37,734 nucleotides of DNA from Actinomycetota bacterium (GCA_027314595.1 DAHVAN010000323.1:1-37734); one strand, 5' to 3'; positions 16,046-27,040 are shown, counted from the stretch's first letter. Translations and numbers: made by a program. Notes: generated from the letters alone by a model not told the origin.

Positions 16046-17872
16046 TCACCCCACCTCGACGATCGGCAGCCTGAGCGCCGCGGGCGCGGACGCCGGGACG
16101 ACCGCGCTGCGCGGGACTACCGGCGGAACGCGCCGGTAAGCGGCACCGAGCGGGGGCCGCGGGTCGGCTTGTCCCTTGTTGGGCCACATCGCCATCGCGC
16201 GCTCGGCCTGGGCGGTGATGGTCAGCGCCGGGTTGACACCCGGATTCGCGGAGACGGCCGAGCCGTCGGCCACATGCAGTCCCAGATGGCCGTAAACGCG
16301 GTGATACGGGTCCACCACACCGCTTTCCGCCGTATCGCCGATGACGCATCCGCCGAGGAAGTGCGCGGTCATCGGGATGTCGGCCACCTCGCCGGCGCTG
16401 TTCAGCGGGAACCCGTCGATGCGGGACGCGGCCCGGCGCATTGCCTCGTTGGCCGCCGGGATCCAGGTCGGGGTCGGCGCGCCGTGCCCCGGCTCGGATG
16501 TCAGCCTGATCCGGCCGGTGACACCCCGCCTCGGGCGTACGGTGATCGAATTGTCCAGAGCCTGCATGGTCAGGCCGATCACGGCACGCTCGGACCAGTG
16601 GTTGAGGCCGAGGTAGAGGGACGCGAGCCGCCCCGGGTGGCGCGCGGCCTGCCCGAGCCACCTGGCCCAGCGAGGCGCCGGCCCGCCGCCATCGGTCATC
16701 AGCGTGCTGAGCAATCCCATCGCGTTCGAGCCGCGGCCATAGCGGACCGGCTCGATGCTGGTGTGCTCGTCCGGGTGGATCGACGAGGTGATGGCGACCC
16801 CGGCGGTGAAGTCGTGCTTCCTGCGGCTGCGCAGCTTGGTCAGCGCGCCGCCCAGGGCCTCGGAGTTCGTGCGCGACAAGAATCCCAGCCGCGGTGACAG
16901 GCCCGGCAGCGAGCCCGCCGCCTTCATCCGGTGCAGCAGCAGCTGTGTGCCCCACGTCCCGGCGGCGAACACCACCTGTTCGGCGGTGAGCGTGCGCGCC
17001 GTGCGGCCGGCCCGCCAGGCGCCGGTGCGCTCGACGTCCACCGCGTACCCGCCGTCGGGCAGCGGCCGCACCGCGACCGCGGTGGTCAGCGAGTGCACCG
17101 CGACCCCCGCCTTCTCGGCCAGGTACAGGTAGTTCTTCACCATCGTGTTCTTCGCGTTGTGCCGGCAGCCTGTCATGCACTCGCCGACCTCGAGGCAACC
17201 ACGGCGAGCGGGCCCCGCGCCGCCGAAGAACGGGTCGGCGATCACCTCGCCAGGTTCCTTGCGGCCGTCCCGGCCGAAGAACACCCCGACGCGGGCGGGG
17301 CGGAACGTGCCGCCGACGCCCATCTCCTCGGCCACTGCCTTGATGATCTCGTCCGATGGCGTCATCGTCGGATTGGGCACCACGCCGAGCATCCGCTCCG
17401 CCTGGTCGTAATACGGCGCGAGCTCGGCTCGCCAGTCCGTGATGTGCGCCCATTGCCGGTCGGCGTAGAAGGAGTCCGACTCCGGCCGGTACAGCGTGTT
17501 CGCGTAGACCAGCGAGCCGCCGCCGACCCCGGCGCCGGCCAGGATGATCACGTTTCGCAGCACGTGGATCCGCTGGATGCCGGTGCAGCCGAGCTTCGGT
17601 GCCCACAAGAACCTGCGCGCGTGCCATGACGTGCGGGGAAAATCGGCGTCCTCGAACCGGCGCCCCGCCTCGAGCACCCCCACCCGGTAGCCCTTCTCGG
17701 CCAGCCGCAGCGCGCTCACCGAGCCTCCGAAGCCGGAACCGATCACCAGCACGTCGTAGTCGTACGCAGCAGCAGACTCGGTAATCGTCTTCTCCCTTGC
17801 CGCTCGCCCGAGCAGAAAGTCAGTAGTTTCCCCGTTTGCGCCCGGCATAAGCGGGCCGAAGGTCCCGAACAT
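16046..17872 (-). CDS. FAD-dependent GMC oxidoreductase, ChoD-like
   Basis: A 608-residue GMC-family flavoprotein resembling mycobacterial ChoD and other sterol or long-chain alcohol oxidases. The FAD fold YDVLVIGSGFGGSVSALRLA is at about 39-59 and GAGVGGGSLVYAN is the second GMC signature (about 115). The C-terminal catalytic part has PMTAHFLGGCVIGD and VADGSAVSANPGVNPALTITA, carrying the conserved His and Asn. No signal peptide is seen. ATG 17872 lacks a ribosome site, and the fold begins only at ~39, so a start a little downstream is possible. It converges with the KAS III pair across 63 bp. The substrate (sterol, alcohol or choline-like) is not determined. Confidence 0.88.
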   Translation of the reverse strand: MFGTFGPLMPGANGETTDFLLGRAAREKTITESAAAYDYDVLVIGSGFGGSVSALRLAEKGYRVGVLEAGRRFEDADFPRTSWHARRFLWAPKLGCTGIQRIHVLRNVIILAGAGVGGGSLVYANTLYRPESDSFYADRQWAHITDWRAELAPYYDQAERMLGVVPNPTMTPSDEIIKAVAEEMGVGGTFRPARVGVFFGRDGRKEPGEVIADPFFGGAGPARRGCLEVGECMTGCRHNAKNTMVKNYLYLAEKAGVAVHSLTTAVAVRPLPDGGYAVDVERTGAWRAGRTARTLTAEQVVFAAGTWGTQLLLHRMKAAGSLPGLSPRLGFLSRTNSEALGGALTKLRSRRKHDFTAGVAITSSIHPDEHTSIEPVRYGRGSNAMGLLSTLMTDGGGPAPRWARWLGQAARHPGRLASLYLGLNHWSERAVIGLTMQALDNSITVRPRRGVTGRIRLTSEPGHGAPTPTWIPAANEAMRRAASRIDGFPLNSAGEVADIPMTAHFLGGCVIGDTAESGVVDPYHRVYGHLGLHVADGSAVSANPGVNPALTITAQAERAMAMWPNKGQADPRPPLGAAYRRVPPVVPRSAVVPASAPAALRLPIVEVG

Positions 17873-17929
17873 GACCGCGGCGGCGCACGGTCTTCTTTGT
17901 CCCGAACGGGCGGTGGTGACTGTCAGCGG

Positions 17930-18991
17930 CTACGGCAGCGCGAAGAAACCGTCGGTGTTGCCCTTGGCGTCGGTGTAGAAGCCGACCAGGTCACCCTCGT
18001 CGTTGACGCCGTTGATGGTGGTCGAACTCGCGCCCCCGATGCCGATGCTCAGGAAATGTCCGTGTAGCCAGGTGAAGCCGTGCGTGACGGCCGAGCCGCC
18101 CGAGCCGACGGTGTACGCGCCGACCACCTCGCCGAAGTCGTTGACGCCGAACGCCTGGGTCATCGCGGCGCCCGGGTAGGCGAACGTGATGAAGCGGCCG
18201 GAGCGCAGCTTGAGGAAGGCGATCACCCGCGATGCCGTCTTGTTGTAAAAGCCCGCGACGTCGCCGTGGTTGTTGATCGCCGCGGCGGTCAGGCTCGGCC
18301 CCAGGCCGGGGATGCCGGGCACCAGCACGCGGGCGAACCTCCTCGTGATGATGTCGTAGGTGTAGCCGCGGTTGAGGCCCGCGGAGTTGGTGAAGAACCC
18401 GACCGCGACGTCGTGGTCGTTGACGCCGAGCAACTGGTCCACCGGCGGCCTGGCGGGTGTCCCGGTCGGGAAGCCGACGCCGACAAATCGTCCGCCAGCA
18501 GAGTAGAAGGCGAAATTGGCGTTCGACATGCTGGCGGTGTTCTGCCTGGACCAGAAGCCGACCGTAACGCCCCGGTCATTCAGGCCGGTGACCTGCGTCT
18601 GGACCGAGCGCGGGAAATTCTCGTTGCCGAAGTCTCGCTGCGCGAATGGCGCTCGCAGCACATATCCCTTGTTCGGGTGCCGGGCCGCGCCCGAACCGAA
18701 GTATCCGGCGATTGCCCCTTCGTCATTGATCCCGAGCAACTGGTTGAACGTGAGGTCACGCCGGTCGTTGAGGGTGAGCACCTGGTAGCTGTCCGCGAGG
18801 CTGCTGCCCATCCGCATGGAACCGCTTTCGGCGGCGGCGAGCGCCACGGTGTCGCGGCCGGCGCCGGAGCAGCCGGACAACGCGAGGGCCGCGGACGCGA
18901 CCAGCGCTCCCGAGGTGAGCGCGGCCACACCGAAGCGCGATCCGGCACGCGCGGAAAGCCTGCGCGGCACATGCTGGTCCGCGAGCTTCAT
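17930..18991 (-). CDS. Lipoprotein with six HAF-like repeats (beta-propeller suspected)
   Basis: A 353-residue exported protein. An Arg-rich N-terminus and hydrophobic stretch lead to the lipobox ALSGC, so Cys41 would be lipidated. After that come six repeats with a G[VIL]ND-G--VG core at about residues 87, 136, 189, 238, 282 and 328, spaced 44-53 residues apart, each followed by a G[FY] pair and an F/Y-rich strand. The spacing and number fit a six-bladed propeller of the HAF-repeat type. ATG 18991 has a GAAAGGA ribosome site. No enzymatic residues stand out; a surface binding role is inferred. It is separated from the lipid island only by the GMC gene. Confidence 0.82.
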   Translation of the reverse strand: MKLADQHVPRRLSARAGSRFGVAALTSGALVASAALALSGCSGAGRDTVALAAAESGSMRMGSSLADSYQVLTLNDRRDLTFNQLLGINDEGAIAGYFGSGAARHPNKGYVLRAPFAQRDFGNENFPRSVQTQVTGLNDRGVTVGFWSRQNTASMSNANFAFYSAGGRFVGVGFPTGTPARPPVDQLLGVNDHDVAVGFFTNSAGLNRGYTYDIITRRFARVLVPGIPGLGPSLTAAAINNHGDVAGFYNKTASRVIAFLKLRSGRFITFAYPGAAMTQAFGVNDFGEVVGAYTVGSGGSAVTHGFTWLHGHFLSIGIGGASSTTINGVNDEGDLVGFYTDAKGNTDGFFALP

Positions 18992-19311
18992 GCTGGTGTC
19001 CTTTCGGTAGGCGGTACGGCGAGCGGGAAGCGGGACCGGCCCGCTCGCCGGGCCGCTTGGTTGCCGGACGTGAGACTACGCAGCCGCGGGCAATTGCACC
19101 GCCTGCGCGGCGATCGCTTAAGCAGGACGTAAGCTCCGGCGTTCGGTAACCGGCCGGGACTGACCGCTCGCCAGGCGCGCCGAACGCGACCGCGGCGTGA
19201 GATGCATACGCGGCGGCGACCGATCGGAATTCTCCGACGCGCCGCGCCAACGAGATGTCTGGGCTCGGACCGGGGCCTGGCCGTCCCGAGCCCAGACGCT
19301 CGTGGGAGGGG
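18992..19311. other. Intergenic region with two inverted repeats
   Basis: No gene is seen here. It contains upstream sequence of the lipoprotein gene, an 8-base inverted repeat (GCGTTCGG 19139-19146 with CCGAACGC 19180-19187) and the strong terminator hairpin listed separately. A TAGTCT hexamer (minus strand, about 19078-19073) could be a -10 for the lipoprotein, without a clear -35. Confidence 0.6.
19257..19297 (-). terminator. Hairpin terminator after the 19312 gene
   Basis: GTCTGGGCTCGG (19257-19268) pairs perfectly with CCGAGCCCAGAC (19286-19297) around a 17-base loop. It begins 15 bases after the stop of the minus-strand gene. There is no strong T tract, as is common for actinomycete terminators. 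Confidence 0.7.
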
Positions 19312-19986
19312 TTAATCAGATCGACCCCTGCCTCCGTAGTGTTGCACCGGTTCCTGGTAAGAAGCTGAGGCGACCCTGGGAACCGGATAACTGGCTCGTA
19401 ACGAGCGGTCCGCTGCCAGATCGGCCCGGGGCGCCTCTTTCGGCGCCTCGGGCGCTCCACCGGGCTTGCCGTTCGCGCCAAGCGCCTGGCCGGACTTGGT
19501 GGAGCTCTTCTGGGACCGCTGAGACGACGCGTGCGCCGGCGCGCGCCGCTGCCCCGTCTGCCGCTGGGCGCCCGCCGGCAGCGCCGCGGCCTGCGGCACT
19601 CCCGCCGACGCGACCGGCTGCGGCGTGAACGTCGGCTGCGGCGTGAACGTCGGCTGCGGCCCGGACCCTGCCGACCCTGATGACACCGGCGACCCTGCCG
19701 GCTGCATCATCGGCTGTGCCGCCGCGGATGCCGCCAGCCGCGCCGGCTGCTGCGCGTCGGCGTTGCCGTGCTCGAGGAATTCCGCGAGCCTTTCCGCCTC
19801 GTCGGCGCTGAACCCGATGACGGCACGCGGCTGACCCCATGGCTCCTTGAGCGCATACCCCACGTAGCCGACCACGGGCTGGGCCGGCGTGTCCGCCATG
19901 CCCTGGAGCGATCGCCATCGCTCCCACGCAGACTCCAGGCGCGCAGCAGCGTGCTGCGCGCGCGCGACCTGTTCTGGATCACGCAT
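19312..19986 (-). CDS. Conserved hypothetical protein next to bldC
   Basis: A 224-residue protein with a short conserved N-terminal part (about 1-78: a charged helix with WERWRSLQG, then PVVGYVGYALKEPWGQPRAVIGFSADEAERLAEFLEHG) and a long Pro/Ala/Gln/Ser tail that is probably disordered. The tail includes a duplicated PQPTFT unit from an 18-base repeat at about 19616-19660. Similar genes sit beside bldC in other actinomycetes, as far as I recall, and no function is known to me. ATG 19986 lies 6 bases after GGGGAGG; the GTG two codons upstream is too close to that site. Confidence 0.75.
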   Translation of the reverse strand: MRDPEQVARAQHAAARLESAWERWRSLQGMADTPAQPVVGYVGYALKEPWGQPRAVIGFSADEAERLAEFLEHGNADAQQPARLAASAAAQPMMQPAGSPVSSGSAGSGPQPTFTPQPTFTPQPVASAGVPQAAALPAGAQRQTGQRRAPAHASSQRSQKSSTKSGQALGANGKPGGAPEAPKEAPRADLAADRSLRASYPVPRVASASYQEPVQHYGGRGRSD

Positions 19987-20196
19987 GTGCACCCTCCCCT
20001 GAAAGTTGTGCCCGTAAGACTGGACCGGCCCCAGTGCGGCGAGCGCCGCCAGCGCGCAGCGTCAGCGACGCAGGCGCGAACGGCGCTCGCCCACTGAGGC
20101 CGACCCCCCATTTCCACAGGACGAGCTCCGCCCGGAGCATGCGGCCCGGCACGCCGAACGGCTGCCGTGCGCCGGTCATGCTCCCGCGGCGGGGTG

Positions 20197-20400
20197 TTAC
20201 TCGGAACGCTGCTGCGGGATACCCGCGAGCAGTGCACGGACCTCTGTCTCCCGGTAGCGCCGGTGCCCCCCCAGCGTACGGATGGATGTCAGCTTGCCGG
20301 CCTTGGCCCATCGAGTGACGGTCTTGGGGTCGACACGGAACATCGTGGCGACCTCCGCGGGCGTCAGCAGCGGCTCAGCCTCTGGCGTACGTGCGGACAT
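20197..20400 (-). CDS. bldC: Developmental regulator BldC (MerR-like DNA-binding protein)
   Basis: A 67-residue protein consisting only of a MerR-type winged helix: LLTPAEVATMFRVDPKTVTRWAKAGKL followed by TLGGHRRYRETEVRALL. It closely matches Streptomyces BldC (68 residues, from memory), which binds direct repeats cooperatively and holds back sporulation genes in vegetative growth. The frame is open upstream to 20604, but ATG 20400 has an excellent AGGAGGAGAGG ribosome site and gives the family length. Its upstream region is long and gene-free, suggesting complex control. Presence suggests a filamentous or sporulating lifestyle, though BldC also occurs in simpler actinobacteria. Confidence 0.95.
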   Translation of the reverse strand: MSARTPEAEPLLTPAEVATMFRVDPKTVTRWAKAGKLTSIRTLGGHRRYRETEVRALLAGIPQQRSE

Positions 20401-21111
20401 TGGTGCGGCCTCTCCTCCTGGACCGTTGTGACGATCCTCGTGGTGTTGTTGTCTTGCCCTGTTGCTCCGCGAGGAGCTTGTCTCTGATGTCCTCATATGG
20501 CCTACAGGGACCATATTGCCATTACCAGCGGTGACAAGTCGACCACCTGGCGCGAAGTTTTCTGCTGCGGGATGCCCGTTGCGTCGCGGATCGGTGTCAC
20601 TCACCGTGATTCTAGCGATACTTAACGTCGCGTCGGGCTAGATTCGGAAATACTCCCCCGCGCGTCTTGGGTGAGCGCATCCGTCGCGCGCTCCCCAGGA
20701 GGAGAGCGCGACCTCCGCAACTGTAGCCAACTAGACACTGCCCGTAATCTATCATGATCGAATCGTGATATAGCGACACACCTCCCGCTGTTGACCGCGA
20801 TCGTGGGACAGGAAGCGGCCCGCGGCCCCGGCCGGCGGCGCGACCGGGCGCTTCGCGCGGTCAGCGCGGTGCGTGAGTACGCTGACACAGCGGATCGGCG
20901 TAGTCATCAGGGCCGCTTACCAGGTACGGTTATAGGTGTACGGAAGCTGGCAAGCGCCGAGTCCCCCGAGGGGGGATCACGGCGATTCTGTGTGTGTCGC
21001 AGGCGAGCCGCGCGCGGTAGACCCAAACGGCAAGTACTGTAGTCATACGGAAGCTAGCGACATAAGCATCGTGGGGCCGCACGGCTCCGGACGTTCGAGG
21101 GGGTCGAGCCA
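20401..21111. other. Long gene-free region between divergent bldC and DUF3073 genes
   Basis: About 700 bp with no credible gene; the open frames there have no family character. It contains AT-rich patches (20500-20520, 20610-20655, 20740-20780), an imperfect dyad ATCATGAT-CGA-ATCGTGAT (about 20752-20770), and a direct repeat TACGGAAGCT at 20939-20948 and 21046-21055. Each copy of the repeat follows a -10-like box (TATAGG, TAGTCA). This is probably the control region of both genes. Confidence 0.55.
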
Positions 21112-21333
21112 ATGGGGCGCGGCCGAGCCAAGGCCAAGCAGGTGAAGGTTGCTCGCCAGCTCAAGTACAACAGCGGCGGTACGGACCTTGACCGGCTGCG
21201 TTTGGAGCTGGGCGTCGGGTCAGACCGGCGAGACGGGGACCACGACGATGACCCGTACGCCGCGTACGACGACGACGATGCTGCCGACGAGGACGACGAG
21301 GACGAGGACGAGGACGACTGGTCCAAATCCTGA
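21112..21333 (+). CDS. DUF3073 family protein
   Basis: A 73-residue actinobacterial protein of unknown function. The basic N-terminus MGRGRAKAKQVKVARQLKYNS is the DUF3073 signature, followed by a short helix (DLDRLRLELG) and a strongly acidic Asp/Glu tail from about residue 40 to 70 made of GAC/GAG codons. It sits beside purF and near bldC as in Streptomyces. The mix of basic head and acidic tail suggests a nucleic-acid- or ribosome-associated protein, but that is speculation. ATG 21112 is preceded by GAGGGGG. Confidence 0.88.
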   Translation: MGRGRAKAKQVKVARQLKYNSGGTDLDRLRLELGVGSDRRDGDHDDDPYAAYDDDDAADEDDEDEDEDDWSKS

Positions 21334-21371
21334 GGCCCCGCCGGTCACCGCAGCCGATCGTAAGTAGCCGG

Positions 21372-21401
21372 GCCCGGGTGCGCGCTGTAGGCACGCCGGG
21401 C
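21372..21401. terminator. Hairpin between convergent DUF3073 and purF genes
   Basis: GCCCGGGTGC (21372-21381) pairs with GCACGCCGGGC (21391-21401) with a small bulge around a 9-base loop. It lies between the two stop codons and could serve both genes. Confidence 0.5.
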
Positions 21402-21426
21402 GCAGGCTAGCGCACGCCGGTCCGCC

Positions 21427-22923
21427 TCAGCGGCTGGCCGCCGTTTCGAGCACGCTCTTGCCGCGATCGACGTCAGGGACGGGAACCGGGTACTGACCGT
21501 CGAAACAGGCGCGGCACAGCGACCCGGCCGGCTGCTCGGTCGCCGCCACGAGCCCGTCAAGCGAGACGTAGCCGAGCGAGTCCGCGCCGATCGAGGCGCG
21601 GATCTCCTCGACCGAGCAGCCGCCGGCGATGAGCTCCTCTCGCGTCGCGAAGTCGATGCCGTAGAAGCACGGCCACTTCACCGCCGGCGAGGCGATCCGC
21701 ACGTGCACCTCGAGCGCGCCCGCCTCGCGCAACATGGCCACGATCGCCTGCTGCGTGTTCCCCCGCACGATCGAGTCATCGACAACGACGATCCGCTGGC
21801 CGGCGATGACGTCGCGCAGCGGGTTCAGCTTCCGCTTGATGCCGCGCTGCCTAATGGTCTGGCTCGGCTGGATGAAGGTCCTGCCGACGTAGGAGTTCTT
21901 CACCAGGCCCTGACCGTAGGGGATGCCGCTGGCCTCCGCGTACCCGATCGCGGCGGGGGTTCCCGACTCGGGCACCGGGATCACCAGATCGGCGTCCGCC
22001 GGGTGTTCAGCCGCGAGCGTCCGCCCGATCTGCACCCGGGTCGCGTGCAGCCCGCGGCCCCCGATCGTGGTGTCCGGCCTGGCCAGGTACACGTACTCGA
22101 ACAGGCACGTCTTCGGCGCCGCCGCGGCGAAGATCCTCGAGCGCACCCCCCGCTCGTCAATGGAGAGCAGTTCGCCCGGACGCACCTCGCGCACGAAACT
22201 GGCGCCCACGATGTCCAGTGCGGCGGTCTCGCTCGCCACCACCCATCCGGCGGCGAGCCTGCCGAGCACCAGGGGCCGGAAACCTTGCGGGTCGCGCGCC
22301 GCGTACAGCGTGTTCTCGTCCATGAACACGAGCGAGTACGCGCCCCTGGCCAGCGGCAGGACGCGGGCCGCCGCCTCTTCCACGCCCCCGGCGTCCCCCG
22401 CGTCCCCCGCGTCCCCTGGGCGCTGCGGGCCGGCCGGGCCGCGGACGAACAGTTCGGTGAGCACGTCGGTATCCGAGGTCGCCTGGGGCATGCCGTACGC
22501 GCTGTCCGGCGAGAGCATCGAGGCGAGCTCGCGCGCGTTGGTCAGGTTCCCGTTGTGCCCGAGCGCGAGCGAGACGGCGGGCGTCGACCTGAACGTCGGC
22601 TGCGCGTTCGCCCACACCGAGGCGCCGGTGGTCGAATACCGGACGTGCGCCACGGCGATGTCGCCGCGCAGCGCGGTCAGCGCGGGCTCGTCGAAGACCT
22701 GGGCGACCAGGCCCATCTCCTTGTGGACGACGATCCGCCTGCCGTCAGAGACGGCGATGCCGGCTGACTCCTGCCCCCGGTGCTGGAGGGCGTACAGCCC
22801 GAAGTAGGCGAGCTTGGCGACGTCTTCGCCTGGCGACCAGACCCCGAAGAGACCGCAGGCGTCCTGGGGCGGGCGGTCATCGGGATCGAGATCGTGCGTG
22901 AGTCGCCCGTCTGGCTTAGCCAC
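21427..22923 (-). CDS. purF: Amidophosphoribosyltransferase
   Basis: PurF (498 residues) makes 5-phosphoribosylamine from PRPP and glutamine, the committed step of purine synthesis. A 22-residue propeptide precedes the catalytic Cys23 (CGLFGVW). The glutaminase domain runs to about 250 ([23 protein letters not shown]) and the phosphoribosyltransferase domain has the PRPP loop [12 protein letters not shown]. The four Fe-S cysteines of the Bacillus-type enzyme appear present (KTCLFEY, KWPCFYG, CRAC). The GTG start at 22923 has no strong ribosome site and lies inside the open frame of the upstream gene. purM, often the next gene in actinomycetes, is not downstream. Confidence 0.96.
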   Translation of the reverse strand: MAKPDGRLTHDLDPDDRPPQDACGLFGVWSPGEDVAKLAYFGLYALQHRGQESAGIAVSDGRRIVVHKEMGLVAQVFDEPALTALRGDIAVAHVRYSTTGASVWANAQPTFRSTPAVSLALGHNGNLTNARELASMLSPDSAYGMPQATSDTDVLTELFVRGPAGPQRPGDAGDAGDAGGVEEAAARVLPLARGAYSLVFMDENTLYAARDPQGFRPLVLGRLAAGWVVASETAALDIVGASFVREVRPGELLSIDERGVRSRIFAAAAPKTCLFEYVYLARPDTTIGGRGLHATRVQIGRTLAAEHPADADLVIPVPESGTPAAIGYAEASGIPYGQGLVKNSYVGRTFIQPSQTIRQRGIKRKLNPLRDVIAGQRIVVVDDSIVRGNTQQAIVAMLREAGALEVHVRIASPAVKWPCFYGIDFATREELIAGGCSVEEIRASIGADSLGYVSLDGLVAATEQPAGSLCRACFDGQYPVPVPDVDRGKSVLETAASR

Positions 22924-23306
22924 CTAAGCAGTGTATTTGCTAAGGCCAGCGGAAGATACGCCGACAGATCGGCTCGTGAGCCGCTTGCCCGCACTGCCCC
23001 GGAATCGACCCCCTCCGCCCAGCCGAGCCGTCCGGTCGCCAGGCGGAACCAGGTGACCGGATCGGTCTCGATCACGTTCGGCGGGGTGCCCCGCGCGTGC
23101 CTGGGGCCGGGGATGCACTGCACCGCCGCGACCGGTGGCACCCGCACTTCCACCGAACGGCCGGGGGCGGCTGCCTCCAGCAGGTACAGCAGACGCCGGA
23201 CGGCTGACCTCAGCGGCGCCTGCGGCGGGTCCTGCCCGCGGTCCAGTGCGGCGCCTACCTCCGCGACGCTGGCTTCCGCGCGCGGATCGGGCTTGCGTGG
23301 CGGCAT
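22677..23306 (-). CDS. Sterol carrier family protein, 3' end overlapping purF
   Basis: A small protein found between purL and purF in several actinomycetes. The conserved part is residues 1-120 ([20 protein letters not shown], then [20 protein letters not shown] and ADLSAYLPL), resembling a SCP2-like lipid-binding domain. In relatives the protein is about 125-130 residues by my recollection; here no stop follows YLPL, and the frame stays open for another ~85 Ser/Arg/Pro-rich residues inside purF, a 247-bp same-strand overlap. The extension looks like out-of-frame purF sequence, so either the stop was lost or an indel moved the frame. ATG 23306 lies 28 bp after purL. Confidence 0.65.
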   Translation of the reverse strand: MPPRKPDPRAEASVAEVGAALDRGQDPPQAPLRSAVRRLLYLLEAAAPGRSVEVRVPPVAAVQCIPGPRHARGTPPNVIETDPVTWFRLATGRLGWAEGVDSGAVRASGSRADLSAYLPLALANTLLRWLSQTGDSRTISIPMTARPRTPAVSSGSGRQAKTSPSSPTSGCTPSSTGGRSQPASPSLTAGGSSSTRRWAWSPRSSTSPR

Positions 23307-23334
23307 GACATCGAACGTACCGTGCGGTCGCGGC

Positions 23335-25583
<2,249 letters not shown>

Positions 25584-25587
<4 letters not shown>

Positions 25588-26261
25588 CGCAGCGCCCCCG
25601 CGAAGGCCTCGACCACGGATGTGAAGAACCCGAGCCCGTCGGCGGACGGGCCGGTCAGCAGGTCGATCGCGTGCTCAGGGTGCGGCATGAGGCCGACCAC
25701 GCTGCCGCTCTCGCTGCAGATGCCGGCGATGCCGCGGGCGGCCCCGTTAGGGGCGCCGCCGTCGTAGCGGACCACTACCCGGCCGCTCGCCTCGAGTTCG
25801 TCGAGCGTGGCCTGGTCGGCGGCGTAGGCGCCCTCGCCGCTCTTCAGCGGCACGAGCAGCCGCTGGCCCGCCCGATAGCCCCCGGTCCACGGGGTGCGGG
25901 CGTTTTCCACGGTCAGGGCGACGTCGCTGGTGATGAAGCGCAGGCCGGCGTTCCTGGTGAGCGCGCCGGGCAGCAGGTGCGCCTCGCACAGGATCTGGAA
26001 GCCGTTGCAGATGCCGAGCACCGGCAGTCCCGCCCGCGCGGCGGGCACGAGCTCGGCCATCACCGGCGAGAACCGGGCAATCGCGCCGCAGCGCAGGTAG
26101 TCGCCGTAGGAGAATCCGCCGGGCAGGACGACCGCGTCGACGCCGCGCACGTCACGGTCGGTGTGCCAGAGCGGGACTGGCTCCGCGCCTGCGTAGCGCA
26201 CCGCGCGTGCCGCGTCGGTGTCATCGAGCGATCCAGGGAACGTGACAACGCCTATCCGCAC
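25584..26261 (-). CDS. purQ: Phosphoribosylformylglycinamidine synthase glutaminase subunit
   Basis: PurQ (225 residues) is a class I glutamine amidotransferase that releases ammonia for PurL. The nucleophile is Cys85 ([10 protein letters not shown]), with the His and Glu of the triad in [10 protein letters not shown] (about 195). [15 protein letters not shown] is the usual N-terminal family motif. GTG 26261 has no ribosome site but is preceded six bases upstream by TAGGCT, so the message is probably leaderless. In most Gram-positive genomes purS lies directly upstream; here about 4 kb of unrelated DNA intervenes. Confidence 0.97.
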
Positions 26262-26558
26262 GACGGCAGCCTACCCGGCGCTGCCTCGTCCCGGCGCCAC
26301 CGGTTCCCTGGATGGGGGATGAGGACCACCCGCAAGAGGCTGTCGCATGACTGCCTGGCGCGGGACGCCGACCCCGCCTTCGGCTGCGGAAGATCGGCGG
26401 CTGCTCGCCCTGGGCCTCTGGGTCACCTGACCGGGACAGCTGCGCATCTGGCCCGGTAGGACCGGGGCAGCTGCGCGGTATGTCGGACAATGGATATATG
26501 CCCAGGTCAGTGGGCATAAGTGATAGTCCAGGGTCAGGCGAAAGTCAGGAGTCCGCAC
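26262..26558. other. Left flank of the purQ/purS insertion
   Basis: No gene is seen. It holds the purQ promoter, two CAGCTGCGC copies (26437-26445 and 26468-26476), an att-like repeat half at 26435-26456, and a perfect 8-base inverted repeat TATGCCCA-GGTCAG-TGGGCATA at 26497-26518. The last lies just before the integrase fragment and could be its operator. Confidence 0.5.
26268..26273 (-). promoter_or_regulatory. Leaderless -10 box for purQL
   Basis: TAGGCT on the minus strand ends 6 bases before the purQ GTG. A TANNNT box 6-8 bases from a GTG is the standard layout of leaderless actinobacterial transcripts. This would let purQ-purL be expressed apart from purS. Confidence 0.55.
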
Positions 26559-27032
26559 ATGTCGCGTCGCGCCGGAACCGGTAACAACGGCAGGCTTCAG
26601 GCCACCATCTTGAAAAAGTGCGACCGCACCTATCACCGCCCGGAGACCAATAAACAGTGCGCGAGCGGTGCTTGTCAGCACACGTGCGAGGCCTCGCAGA
26701 TCGAGCGGTGCCGCCACGCGTGGACTGTCCGCTGCACCGTGAACGGGGTGCAGCGGGATAAGAGCTTCCGCGATGAGATGGACGCCGGCAAGCGCGTGCT
26801 GTGGGGGACCGGGCTGAAGAAGGCCCAGGATTTCCAGCTTGAGTTGACGCGGGGCAAGCGCGCCCAGGGCAAGACGTACGTGGACCCGAAGGCCGGGGAG
26901 GAACTGTTCGGGGCGGCCGCCGAGGCGTTCATCATGTCCCCCGCCCTGGCCGCCCAGCCGCAGACCCGCGCCGGCTACCTGGGCTGCTACCGCACCAGCA
27001 TCAAAGACCGGTTCGCGGGCCGGACGCTGTAG
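26559..27032 (+). pseudogene. Tyrosine integrase, N-terminal fragment
   Basis: A 157-residue open frame matching only the start of actinobacterial phage/ICE-type tyrosine integrases. A Cys-rich N-terminus (about 11-45, with KKCDRTYH, CASGACQHTC and ERCRHAWTVR) is followed by the SAM-like arm/core-binding region (GTGLKKAQDFQLELTRGKRA, TYVDPKAGEELFGAAAEAFI). It ends at TAG just after DRFAGRTL, where intact homologues continue for another ~250 residues with the R-H-R-Y catalytic domain. No catalytic domain is seen downstream. ATG 26559 has an AGGAG site 7 bases upstream. It is the clearest sign that the segment between purQ and purS came from an integrative element. Confidence 0.75.
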
Positions 27033-27040
27033 CGCAAACG

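Noticed and set aside
20622..21042. Open frames upstream of bldC on both strands
   Set aside because: They are Arg/Ser-rich with no motif and cover the AT-rich promoter patches; better explained as control DNA.
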